Assembly: GCA_002399285.1 (NCBI GenBank)
Contig: DHDI01000014.1
Span: 119,394-128,301 of the forward strand
DNA from: Thermoanaerobacterales bacterium UBA4880
GTDB taxonomy: Bacteria; Bacillota; Thermoanaerobacteria; Thermoanaerobacterales; UBA4877
DNA: 8,908 bases
Direction of reading: 5' to 3'
Under the pieces are notes generated by a model. It ran no database searches. It was not told the origin of the DNA and saw only the letters and a program-made list of their open reading frames with translations. This document shows, one piece after another, positions 1 to 6,213 of this stretch. The position numbers and the translations under genes were made by a program. How positions within the stretch are numbered: the first letter of the stretch is position 1; every line of letters begins with the position of its first letter.

Positions 1-38
1 GGATTTTCACCGCTTTCCCTTTTGAACTAAGTACCTGA
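1..38 (-). promoter_or_regulatory. Cobalamin riboswitch, 5' part only (cut by window edge)
   Basis: Read on the minus strand, this is the 5' end of a cobalamin (B12) riboswitch: GGTACTTAG, then AAAAGGGAAAGCGGTGAAAATCC. It matches the 5' part of the complete riboswitch at 5339-5376 almost base for base. The rest of the aptamer (GCCCCCGC, CCACTG and CAGGAGACCTGCC elements) must lie beyond the left edge, so the controlled gene is outside the window. That gene is probably another cobalamin or cobalt gene on the minus strand; this is inference. Its promoter is at 62-90. Confidence 0.88.
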
Positions 39-61
39 AACCAGATATTTAATTTAACTTA

Positions 62-90
62 ATTATAGTCATTTCCCACCAGCAAATCAA
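62..90 (-). promoter_or_regulatory. SigA-like promoter for the left-edge riboswitch
   Basis: On the minus strand TTGATT (85-90) is followed after exactly 17 nt by a perfect TATAAT (62-67). Transcription would start near 55, just before the riboswitch. The -35 box lies about 13 nt past the P-type ATPase stop codon. The same hexamers with the same spacing precede the complete riboswitch (5404-5432), although the 17-nt spacers differ, which supports both sites. Confidence 0.72.
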
Positions 91-102
91 GCGGCACGGC
101 AA

Positions 103-1962
103 TCACACGTCCTTCATGGTCAAGAGCAGCGTGGAATTCAGGACGACCGCCACGGAACCTACGTTGTGCACTATGGCTCCAATCACCGGGTCGAGCAGGC
201 CCGTAATCGATAAGACGACCGCTATGAGATTAAGGCTCATCGAAAAGATGATATTCTGCTTGATCTTGCCCATGGTCCTCCCGGCCACCGTCATGAGATA
301 GGGTATGCGCTTTATATCGTCGCTCACCAGAACAACGTCTGCAGACTCCACAGCTATATCGCTTCCCACTCCTCCCATGGCGACTCCGACATAGGCCGAT
401 TTCAGCGCGAGCGCATCATTTATCCCATCTCCTATCATGCACACGGGCATGTTATTATTCTGATATTCCTCTATAGCTCTCATCTTATCCTCGGGCAGCA
501 GATCTGCCTTTACGCATTTAATGCCTACTCTGCCGGCAATATCGTGTGCCACGGAGGGATTATCCCCCGTGATGAGCATCGGCTCTATATGTATCTCTTC
601 AAGCTGGGCAACCATTTCCGCCGCATCCTCCCGTACGATGTCGGCAAGGATGATAAACCCTGCGACGGTCATATCTATACTGACAAAAACGGCGGTAGCG
701 CCATGGCTGATATATCTGCCGGCGGCGTTCATGACCGGTTCGGGTATGGAAATATCGTATTCCTCAAACAGACCTGCTTTTCCCACCCATACCCTCTTAT
801 CCTCTACCGTCGCCTGAACGCCCTGCCCGGCGAGGATCATAAAATCCCGGGGCTCCCGTACGTCTCCGTAATGGGTCTTATAATAGGACAGTACCGCCTT
901 ACCCAGAGGATGCTCGGAACGTTTTTCCGCACACGCCGCATAGTAAAGCAGCCGCGATTGAGAGATCCCGGGGACAAAGCTCTCAGCCACGATGACCTCC
1001 GGCTTTCCATAGGTAAGCGTTCCCGTTTTATCAAATGCAATATGTTTTACCTTGGAGATCCGTTCCACCGCATCTCCCGAGCGTATCAATATCCCAAATC
1101 TCGCGGCATTGCCTATACCGGCCATGATCGCCGTGGGAGTCGCCAGTATAAAGGCACATGGGCAAATAACTACGAGTACCGTGACCGCGCGAATGATCTG
1201 CCCGGTGCCCAGCCACGTGCCGGCCGCTATGCTAAGTGCGGCCAGTACCAGCCATGTCGCCCATCTGTCTGCTATGCCTACTATGGGCGCCTTTTTTGAG
1301 TCCGCCTCCTCCACCAGTCTGATCATGCGCTGCAGGGAGCTATCCTCGCCCACTTTGAGCGCCCTCATTTCAAAAGTGCCAAATTGATTGACCGTTCCGC
1401 TGATCACAGTATCACCGGCTGTCTTATCCACCGGCATAGATTCGCCCGTCATCATGGACTGATCGACGTTGGTCCGGCCGGATGTTATTATACCGTCCAC
1501 GGCAATGGTTTCACCCGCGAATACGATAAGCGTATCCCCCGGCTCGACCTGGCCGGCCGGAATTATTTTTTCGCAGCCGCCGCGCACGACCCTCGCGGTC
1601 TGAGGCGTCAACTTTATCAACTTTTCTATGCCCTGTCGGGTCTTCCTTGCCGTACCGTCTTCCAGCAGGGTGCCGATCGCCATGATAAAGGCCACTTCGC
1701 CCGCAGCAAAGTATTGTTTGATAAAAATGGATGCGATCATCGCTATCGACACCAATACGTCGGCTTTGATATCGTGATTGTAGACAACGCCCTTAACAGC
1801 CCCGTAAACTATCGGGATGCCGCACAGGATAATGACGATCCAGGCCAGGTCGAAAGGGACCGCCTTCGCAGCCCATTTGGACAGACTAAGCAATAATGCG
1901 GTACCGGAGATCACAACGGAAATTATATTCCATCTTTCCTCATTGAAAAACTGCTCCTTCAT
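103..1962 (-). CDS. P1B-type heavy-metal translocating ATPase
   Basis: Inner-membrane pump that uses ATP to move a transition metal ion, normally outward. Numbered from the ATG at 1962 (619 aa): TGES 172-175 (actuator), CPC 267-269 in the sixth membrane helix (metal site), DKTGTLT with phosphorylated Asp311, HP 351-352 (soluble P1B marker), TGDN 465-468 and GDGIND 511-516. Eight hydrophobic segments fit the P1B layout. There is no N-terminal CxxC metal-binding domain. The last helix carries HNxGS (His599-Asn600), not the MxxSS of Cu pumps, DxG of Zn/Cd pumps or HEG of P1B-4 Co pumps, so the metal is uncertain; HN-type helices are recalled from CtpC-like ATPases. A TTG at 1983 with GGAAG 5 nt upstream is an alternative start adding 7 residues; the ATG has AAGGAAG at about 10 nt. 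It follows the cobalt importer genes but is separated from them by a hairpin. Confidence 0.93.
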   Translation of the reverse strand: MKEQFFNEERWNIISVVISGTALLLSLSKWAAKAVPFDLAWIVIILCGIPIVYGAVKGVVYNHDIKADVLVSIAMIASIFIKQYFAAGEVAFIMAIGTLLEDGTARKTRQGIEKLIKLTPQTARVVRGGCEKIIPAGQVEPGDTLIVFAGETIAVDGIITSGRTNVDQSMMTGESMPVDKTAGDTVISGTVNQFGTFEMRALKVGEDSSLQRMIRLVEEADSKKAPIVGIADRWATWLVLAALSIAAGTWLGTGQIIRAVTVLVVICPCAFILATPTAIMAGIGNAARFGILIRSGDAVERISKVKHIAFDKTGTLTYGKPEVIVAESFVPGISQSRLLYYAACAEKRSEHPLGKAVLSYYKTHYGDVREPRDFMILAGQGVQATVEDKRVWVGKAGLFEEYDISIPEPVMNAAGRYISHGATAVFVSIDMTVAGFIILADIVREDAAEMVAQLEEIHIEPMLITGDNPSVAHDIAGRVGIKCVKADLLPEDKMRAIEEYQNNNMPVCMIGDGINDALALKSAYVGVAMGGVGSDIAVESADVVLVSDDIKRIPYLMTVAGRTMGKIKQNIIFSMSLNLIAVVLSITGLLDPVIGAIVHNVGSVAVVLNSTLLLTMKDV

Positions 1963-2008
1963 CCGCTTCGTTCTTCCTTTCAAAGCCTCTTCCGTTTATT
2001 CATGCCTA

Positions 2009-2020
2009 TGTTTTTAAACA
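2009..2020. repeat. Small inverted repeat upstream of the ATPase gene
   Basis: TGTTT-TT-AAACA (5-bp arms, 2-nt centre) lies between the weak candidate promoter at 2033-2062 and the ATPase start. Its place just after the predicted transcription start would suit a repressor site, but the arms are short and AT-rich and no known metal-sensor operator was recognised. Confidence 0.2.
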
Positions 2021-2032
2021 CAGCGGTATCCA

Positions 2033-2062
2033 ATAATCGAAAGGCAGGACGGCAAATTTCAA
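2033..2062 (-). promoter_or_regulatory. Weak candidate promoter for the ATPase gene
   Basis: On the minus strand TTGAAA (2057-2062) is followed after 18 nt by GATTAT (2033-2038), four matches of six in each box. It lies between the hairpin after cbiN and the ATPase start, where a promoter would be needed if the hairpin stops cbi transcripts. This is weak by sequence alone. Confidence 0.3.
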
Positions 2063-2081
2063 TACGTACCCGTGTAATACT

Positions 2082-2118
2082 GGAAGCATAGGAAGCCGGA
2101 CAGGCTTCCTATGCTTCC
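2082..2118 (-). terminator. Perfect 16-bp hairpin after cbiN (terminator-like, no U-tract)
   Basis: GGAAGCATAGGAAGCC (2082-2097) and its exact reverse complement (2103-2118) enclose a 5-nt loop. It begins 16 nt after the cbiN stop, a typical terminator position. In the direction of cbi transcription the stem is followed by AGTATTAC rather than a T-run, so it may terminate poorly, protect the 3' end of the cbi mRNA, or lower expression of the downstream ATPase gene. Confidence 0.6.
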
Positions 2119-2134
2119 TTACTTCTCATGTCTC

Positions 2135-2461
2135 TTATGCTCCGGTCTTTTTCTCCGTGGTCTCATGTTTACTTCTCTCTACAAATCTCCCAAGATAAAA
2201 GGCCAGAATGCCTACGCCTATCCCCGTCTGCACGCAGAAGAGCAGGCTCTCGACCTCGCCCGGCAGCTCTCCGCCGATCCATGTTTCCATAACGGGCGTA
2301 AACCAAGGCTTGTATTCCGTCCCGGTTATTTTAGATATCTCCTCGCTGCCGGCGTCATCGGAGCCGCCGAATTCCGCGCCTCTCAGTGTGAACAGCGGTA
2401 TGACGGCGATCAGCGCGGCGATGACCAATAGAATTATGATCGTCTTTTTTTTATCTCCCAT
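2135..2461 (-). CDS. cbiN: Cobalt transport protein CbiN
   Basis: Small membrane component of the CbiMNQO energy-coupling-factor Co2+ importer; in the family it helps CbiM load metal. The 108-aa product has a first membrane helix (about residues 7-24), an extracytoplasmic loop with the diagnostic pattern GSDD...EYKPWF...GELPGEVESLLF, and a second helix (about 69-90) ending in a basic, Glu-rich tail. Length and topology are normal. Its ATG shares one base with the cbiM stop (TGATG), so the two are probably translationally coupled. A perfect hairpin follows its stop. Confidence 0.95.
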   Translation of the reverse strand: MGDKKKTIIILLVIAALIAVIPLFTLRGAEFGGSDDAGSEEISKITGTEYKPWFTPVMETWIGGELPGEVESLLFCVQTGIGVGILAFYLGRFVERSKHETTEKKTGA

Positions 2462-3213
2462 CAGTTCTCTTCCTCCTTCAATATGCCAAGTCCTATCAGT
2501 TCAGTTTTCGCATATGTCTCGAGGCACATAATGATGACGTCGGTCAGAATACCCTCGATGATCGCCAGCGGAAGCTGGGTCGGCGCAAATACCGCGAGAA
2601 ACTTTAATGCGGAAGCCGCAACTCCGCCGGTCTGGGAAGGATACGCAAGCGCCAGCTCTACGCTGGTCACACAATAGGTAAACAGATCGCCGACCGAGGC
2701 CGCAAGAAAAATCCCGACATATTTGTTGACCTTTAATTTCTGGCATAACTTGTATATCCCAAAAGAAACAAAGGGACCTGCAATAGCCATTGAAAACGTA
2801 TTTGCGCCAAGAGTCGTCAATCCGCCGTGTGCAAGCAGTATTGCCTGAAAGATCAACACGATGATTCCTAATATGCCAACTGCACTCGGTCCGAATAAAA
2901 TCGCTCCCAGCCCGGTACCCGTCATATGCGAACAGCTCCCTGTGACCGAGGGTACCTTTAAGGATGAAACTACGAAAATAAATGCTCCCGCCATAGCAAG
3001 AATGGTTATGGATTTACGGTTCTCGGAAAGAGTTTTTTTGATGGATAAATAACCCGCTATCAGGAAGGGAACGCAGATAGCTCCCCACAGGATGCAGTGC
3101 ATAGGCGGAAGATATCCTTCCATGATGTGCATTGCATTCGCAGCCGGAGCGATCCCAAAAGTCAATGCGAAAGCAGAAGCAATGGTGACGATCTTCTTTT
3201 CTCTTTGATTCAC
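2461..3213 (-). CDS. cbiM: Cobalt ECF transporter substrate-binding protein CbiM
   Basis: Substrate-specific membrane subunit that binds Co2+ for the CbiMNQO importer. The 250-aa product starts with a signal peptide (about residues 1-27, ending ANA) that would expose Met28-His29-Ile-Met-Glu-Gly-Tyr-Leu-Pro-Pro; the new N-terminal Met-His is the known metal ligand region of this family. Further hallmarks are the KVPSVTGSCSHMTGTGLG segment and the H-G-G-L-T-T-L-G-A-N motif, with about six more membrane helices. The start is GTG at 3213, fixed by an AGGAGGAGA ribosome site (3219-3227) 5 nt upstream. The 55-nt gap from cbiO and the strong site suggest efficient separate initiation in the same operon. 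Confidence 0.97.
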   Translation of the reverse strand: MNQREKKIVTIASAFALTFGIAPAANAMHIMEGYLPPMHCILWGAICVPFLIAGYLSIKKTLSENRKSITILAMAGAFIFVVSSLKVPSVTGSCSHMTGTGLGAILFGPSAVGILGIIVLIFQAILLAHGGLTTLGANTFSMAIAGPFVSFGIYKLCQKLKVNKYVGIFLAASVGDLFTYCVTSVELALAYPSQTGGVAASALKFLAVFAPTQLPLAIIEGILTDVIIMCLETYAKTELIGLGILKEEEN

Positions 3214-3268
3214 TTAAATCTCCTCCTCTACAATTAATTTGTACATGCCTGCCAAAAATGCCTGCCGG

Positions 3269-4090
3269 TCAAAGGATCTCATTGAATTCCCGCATACTTT
3301 TTGGATATATCTCTTCATCCTCCAATATGCGCTTTTCCACCAGCAGATCATAAAATTCCAGCAAAGTCGGCTGTTTTAGATTCGCCTGCCTCAAAATTTC
3401 ATTGTTTAAGAAAATCTCCAGCGGCGTACCATCCGCAATGATTTTCCCCTGGCAGAATACGAGCACTCTTTCAGCCCATCTGTATGCAAAATCAACATCG
3501 TGCGTTGAAATCAGCATTGTCTTGCCCTCTGAGCCAAGCTTAGATAAAACTTCTTCCAACATCGATGCGTTTATTGGGTCGAGCGCTGCCATAGGTTCAT
3601 CAAATATAATTATTTCTGATCTCATCGCAATGATGTCGGCAATGCTCACGCGCTTTTTCTCGCCGCCGCTCAAATAATGAGGCGCGCGGTCCTTGAAATC
3701 CAAAATATTCATATATTCCAAAGCCTCGTCTACCCTTTCCAGCACCTCAGCCTTGGGAAGTTTCAGATTCATAGGTCCAAACCCGACCTCCGCCAGAACC
3801 GTGGATGCGATTATTTGATTGTCGGCATCTTGAAACACTATCCCAATATTTTTCCGCAGCTCGTTTAAATTCTTTTTATTGACCGGCGTATCCCGGTAAA
3901 CGATTTCTCCCCTGTCCGGCGTAAAAACACCGTTTAAGTTCAAAAAAAATGTGGATTTTCCCGATCCGTTAGCACCCATAACGGCAATTCTTTCACCTTC
4001 ATGGATATTCACGCTCACACCGTTTAATGCAGGCTTCCCATTTCCATAGGCATAATGCAGATCTTTAACTTCCAATATCGTTTTTCTCAT
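3269..4090 (-). CDS. cbiO: Cobalt ECF transporter ATP-binding protein CbiO
   Basis: Cytoplasmic ATPase subunit that powers Co2+ uptake together with CbiQ. The 273-aa ABC protein has Walker A GANGSGKST (39-47), Q-loop Gln87 in IVFQDADNQI, signature LSGGEKKR (140-147), Walker B IIIFDEP with catalytic Glu165, D-loop ALD (169-171) and switch His197. The VFQxxDNQ and GPxNL motifs are typical of ECF-family ATPases. A C-terminal extension of about 60 residues is normal for CbiO. It starts at ATG 4090 with AAAGGG 6 nt upstream, 12 nt after the cbiQ stop. Only one ATPase is present, so a homodimer is expected. Confidence 0.97.
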   Translation of the reverse strand: MRKTILEVKDLHYAYGNGKPALNGVSVNIHEGERIAVMGANGSGKSTFFLNLNGVFTPDRGEIVYRDTPVNKKNLNELRKNIGIVFQDADNQIIASTVLAEVGFGPMNLKLPKAEVLERVDEALEYMNILDFKDRAPHYLSGGEKKRVSIADIIAMRSEIIIFDEPMAALDPINASMLEEVLSKLGSEGKTMLISTHDVDFAYRWAERVLVFCQGKIIADGTPLEIFLNNEILRQANLKQPTLLEFYDLLVEKRILEDEEIYPKSMREFNEIL

Positions 4091-4102
4091 AATAATCCCT
4101 TT

Positions 4103-4999
4103 CTATGACGTAAAACCCCATATCAGAAACAAAGCGGCAATAAATGCCGCAGCTAATGCCACCTGCATCCGATCTACTCTTTTATCCTCCTGCAAAAACA
4201 CGAGATCACCGTCATAGCATCTTGCCTCCATGGCATCATAATAGGCATTGGCCTTTTTTAATGAGATGACCAGAATATTGCCCGCTATGTTTCCAAAAGT
4301 ATAGCAGGAGGTCTTAAAATCACAATATCCCTGGCGCGATTCCGCAGAATTCTTCATATTGATGGAGAGGTCCGTCAAAATAAAAATGTAGCGGTAAATT
4401 ATATTCATCAGTTCCACAATGATCTTTGGTACATGCGCTTTTTCAAGAACACTTATGATCTCGGAGGACGGAGTAGACAGAGCCATCATTTGAAGTGCGC
4501 TTACCGCCGCAAAGACTTTCAAAATCAAGAAGCCCGCTCTTTTGATCATTGCCTGAGACGTTAACATGTAGCCCAAACCAAGATACAGGTTATATTGACC
4601 TACCGGCTGCTTTGAAAAATCAACTGCAATAGCAAAGACGCTGATCACTATAAAGGTGATAGGTATAGACATTATGGACAGATATTCATGTACCGGAAGC
4701 CCGCCCTTTATAACCGTAAGATAGGCCATTGCGGCTATGATCACGGTGGACACATAGGGGTTGTCCAGCACGGTGCAGAGGATCAATACCAAAATCGGAA
4801 AGAGTACCTTAAAACCAGAGTTCCAGTTTCTGATCCTGGAATTATAGGCATAAAAATCAATTGAAAATCCCTCGCCATGTTTATGCCCTATCTTATGGTG
4901 AATACTGTTTGTCCCATTGTCATGGTTATTCACATTCTCAGTTTCACTTCCTTTCCTCAAAAAAGACAATATCATAGGCAAACCGCTTGGCTCATGCAT
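4103..4999 (-). CDS. cbiQ: Cobalt ECF transporter transmembrane protein CbiQ
   Basis: Coupling (T) membrane subunit linking CbiM to CbiO. The core begins IDFYAYNSRIRNWN, the usual CbiQ start, followed by four to five membrane helices, the cytoplasmic helix with EARCYDGD (CbiQ/EcfT A-R-G-like coupling motif, here A-R-C) and a final helix ending at the C-terminus. The reading frame is open back to a GTG at 5080 (325 aa), but residues before the core look unlike CbiQ. The ATG at 4999 (298 aa) has GGAG 7 nt upstream and is chosen; a GTG at 4933 (276 aa) is also possible. Just before the core is a His-rich stretch (HHKIGHKHGE) that could bind metal. First gene after the riboswitch; cbiO follows at 12 nt. 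Confidence 0.93.
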   Translation of the reverse strand: MHEPSGLPMILSFLRKGSETENVNNHDNGTNSIHHKIGHKHGEGFSIDFYAYNSRIRNWNSGFKVLFPILVLILCTVLDNPYVSTVIIAAMAYLTVIKGGLPVHEYLSIMSIPITFIVISVFAIAVDFSKQPVGQYNLYLGLGYMLTSQAMIKRAGFLILKVFAAVSALQMMALSTPSSEIISVLEKAHVPKIIVELMNIIYRYIFILTDLSINMKNSAESRQGYCDFKTSCYTFGNIAGNILVISLKKANAYYDAMEARCYDGDLVFLQEDKRVDRMQVALAAAFIAALFLIWGFTS

Positions 5000-5003
5000 T
5001 AAA

Positions 5004-5072
5004 CTACTCCGTTCCCGGCGTGTGCCTGCGGATATCGAAGTCGTTTTCATACGGTATCGGGTACTGCGGCAT
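5004..5072 (-). CDS. Possible 22-codon ORF between riboswitch and cbiQ
   Basis: The ORF starts at ATG 5072 and encodes a peptide beginning MPQYPIPYENDFD and ending RRHTPGTE. No family was recognised. Its stop (TAG) lies 4 nt before the cbiQ ATG at 4999, a spacing that would allow translational coupling. Its codons end mostly in G or C and the peptide is natural in composition, whereas the overlapping cbiQ frame here is Arg/Ser-rich as in a shadow frame. It could be a leader peptide, a small protein, or the remains of a larger gene. The ribosome site is poor (GGTGA 4 nt upstream). Confidence 0.35.
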   Translation of the reverse strand: MPQYPIPYENDFDIRRHTPGTE

Positions 5073-5127
5073 ACTTTCACCGTCTATCCTTTGGACTTAA
5101 TCTGCCCTTGATATTATTCTTATATAT

Positions 5128-5157
5128 AAAAAAACTCCTGCACAGCAGGAGTTTTTT
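5128..5157 (-). terminator. Intrinsic terminator of the cobalamin riboswitch
   Basis: CTCCTGC (5135-5141) and GCAGGAG (5145-5151) form a stem with a 3-nt loop, extended by an A-run and T-run on either side. On the minus strand the stem is followed by seven T residues, so it is a classic intrinsic terminator placed about 70 nt after the aptamer and before cbiQ. It is the likely expression platform: B12 bound, transcription ends. In RNA the 5' arm CUCCUG can pair with CAGGAG in the conserved 3' part of the aptamer (5245-5250), a possible antiterminator of only 6 bp. The symmetrical tracts make it a terminator on both strands. Confidence 0.85.
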
Positions 5158-5227
5158 CCATAGTTAAACTGCCTCAAGCAATCGCTTGATCCCAATGTAG
5201 CACTTACTTCCCACCGAAGCAATACCG

Positions 5228-5378
5228 TGACCTTTCGGGCAGGTCTCCTGACTCACGCATCATCCTCCTCCGTCCTTCCCAGCTAATATGCCAGTGGATT
5301 ACGGAATCGTCCTCGTATACAGTAGCGGGGGCTGCAGCGGATTTTCACCGCTTTCCCTTTTAAACTAAGTACCCGGAA
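5228..5378 (-). promoter_or_regulatory. Cobalamin (AdoCbl/B12) riboswitch, complete aptamer
   Basis: Reading the minus strand from 5378 gives the conserved elements in order: GGGTACTTAG, AAAAGGGAAAGCGGTGAAAATCC, GCTGCAGCCCCCGCTACTGT, the B12-box part CCACTGGC (5290-5297), CTGGGAAGG, and GAGTCAGGAGACCTGCC (about 5238-5254). This is an unmistakable cobalamin riboswitch. It senses cobalamin in the nascent mRNA and lowers expression of the cbiQOMN cobalt importer when the vitamin is plentiful. The region 5160-5227 between aptamer and terminator holds a small stem (TCAAGC/GCTTGA, 5174-5189) that may belong to the switching structure. Confidence 0.97.
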
Positions 5379-5432
5379 GCTATTATTAAATTAAATTAGA
5401 TTAATTATATCAATTTGTCCAATATAAATCAA
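5339..5432 (-). repeat. Leader repeat, copy 2 (promoter plus 5' riboswitch)
   Basis: This segment matches window positions 1-90 in the same orientation. About 35 nt of the aptamer 5' part are nearly identical, the following AT-rich stretch is similar with short gaps, and both copies end in TATAAT and TTGATT 17 nt apart on the minus strand. The promoter spacers are unlike each other. The copies are 5.3 kb apart and flank the cbiQOMN genes and the ATPase gene. Confidence 0.7.
5404..5432 (-). promoter_or_regulatory. SigA-like promoter of the riboswitch-cbiQOMN operon
   Basis: On the minus strand TTGATT (5427-5432) is followed after 17 nt by a perfect TATAAT (5404-5409). The predicted start near 5397 lies about 20 nt ahead of the aptamer. 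It sits in the AT-rich gap between the motB stop and the riboswitch. The same promoter layout occurs at 62-90. Confidence 0.78.
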
Positions 5433-5475
5433 TAAGCAGAAATTTTGATCACAAGACTGCCAGTCTGTCTTTAAT

Positions 5476-6213
5476 CTATTTATCCGGTTCCCATCTATTA
5501 TAATCGGAATTCATAATGACGATATCCACCCTGCGGTTCAGCCTTCTGTTGCTCTCGCTGTCATTTGCAGCTGCAGGCCGATACTGCCCATACCCGGTGG
5601 CCGATATTTTTTCCGGATTCAGCTTCACATCATTGACCAAAATTTCAACAACATTTGTAGCCCTGATAACGGAAAGTTCCCAGTTTGACTGGAATCTCTG
5701 GTCATGTATGGGCACATCGTCGGTAAAGCCCTCTACCCTTATGTAATTTGATATGTGCTTCAGCATGTTTCCTATCTTTATTAACGAAGCCATCTGCTCC
5801 GGCCTTACATCGGCGGAACCGGTATCAAATAGTATATTATCATCGAGACTTATGACCAGTCCCCGCTCGTCCATTTCGTATGTGACCATATCCTGCAGGT
5901 TGTTTTTCTTAATGATGCTGTCCAGATCAGATGCTATCGTGTCCTCAGTCTTTACATCCATGGGAACATAATTGCCGTCCAATATACCGTTGCCTCCATC
6001 CAATATACCGCCTCCGCCGCCTAATCCTATAACGTCGGTCCCACTTAACGAGCTGTTGAGCGATGTAGCCATCTTGTTAAACTTGTTCGAGTTGACCGTA
6101 CTCATCGTATACATGATTATAAAAAATATCATCAGAAGAGTTATCATATCCGAATATGTGAGCAGCCATCTGTCATTCTTAGAGTTTTTCTCATCGTTAT
6201 TTTTCTTCAGCAT
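5476..6213 (-). CDS. motB: Flagellar motor stator protein MotB
   Basis: Cell-wall-anchored stator subunit that with MotA forms the ion channel driving flagellar rotation. The 245-aa product has a short basic cytoplasmic N-terminus, then RWLLTYSDMITLL with the essential proton (or sodium) carrying Asp22, one membrane helix (about 17-38), a linker, and a C-terminal OmpA/MotB peptidoglycan-binding domain (about 125-235) with VEGFTDDVPI (160-169), NWELSVIRA (177-185), SATGYGQYRP (204-213) and NRRLNRRVDIVI (222-233). The linker holds a glycine-rich repeat (64-81). ATG 6213 lies inside the 3' end of motA with GGAAGGTG upstream; the genes overlap by 17 nt. Ion choice cannot be read from sequence here. 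Confidence 0.96.
   Translation of the reverse strand: MLKKNNDEKNSKNDRWLLTYSDMITLLMIFFIIMYTMSTVNSNKFNKMATSLNSSLSGTDVIGLGGGGGILDGGNGILDGNYVPMDVKTEDTIASDLDSIIKKNNLQDMVTYEMDERGLVISLDDNILFDTGSADVRPEQMASLIKIGNMLKHISNYIRVEGFTDDVPIHDQRFQSNWELSVIRATNVVEILVNDVKLNPEKISATGYGQYRPAAANDSESNRRLNRRVDIVIMNSDYNRWEPDK
5978..6010 (-). repeat. Short direct repeat encoding the MotB Gly-rich linker
   Basis: TCCAATATACCG occurs at 5978-5989 and again at 5999-6010, 21 nt apart, giving the in-frame residue repeat GILDGGN-GILDGN. The region lies between the MotB membrane helix and its peptidoglycan-binding domain. A 21-nt period keeps the frame, so copy number could vary by slippage without breaking the protein. Confidence 0.6.

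Larger units (their letters stand above)
1..90 (-). repeat. Leader repeat, copy 1 (promoter plus 5' riboswitch, cut)
   Basis: This is the partner of the segment at 5339-5432: aptamer 5' part, AT-rich leader and TTGATT-N17-TATAAT promoter in the same order and direction. It runs off the left edge, so the full length of the repeat is unknown. Confidence 0.68.

Noticed and set aside
544..1299. 251-codon open frame on the plus strand inside the ATPase gene
   Set aside because: It lies antisense to a well-supported P-type ATPase with all catalytic motifs. Its product is Arg/Tyr/Gly-rich without a recognisable domain, as expected of a shadow frame in higher-GC coding DNA.
3246..3266. TGCCTGCC repeated twice between cbiO and cbiM
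   Set aside because: Two 8-nt copies 13 nt apart are too short to assign a function.
4103..5080. Longest form of CbiQ (325 aa from GTG 5080)
   Set aside because: The GTG has a fair AAAGGA site, but the first 27 residues are Arg/Ser/Thr-rich and unlike CbiQ, and overlap a more coding-like short ORF in another frame. The ATG at 4999 was preferred; the choice is not certain.
5453..5470. AGACTG/CAGTCT palindrome after motB as a terminator
   Set aside because: A usable hairpin would have only 4-5 bp and no proper T-run follows on the minus strand. Motor gene transcripts may end at the riboswitch terminator instead.
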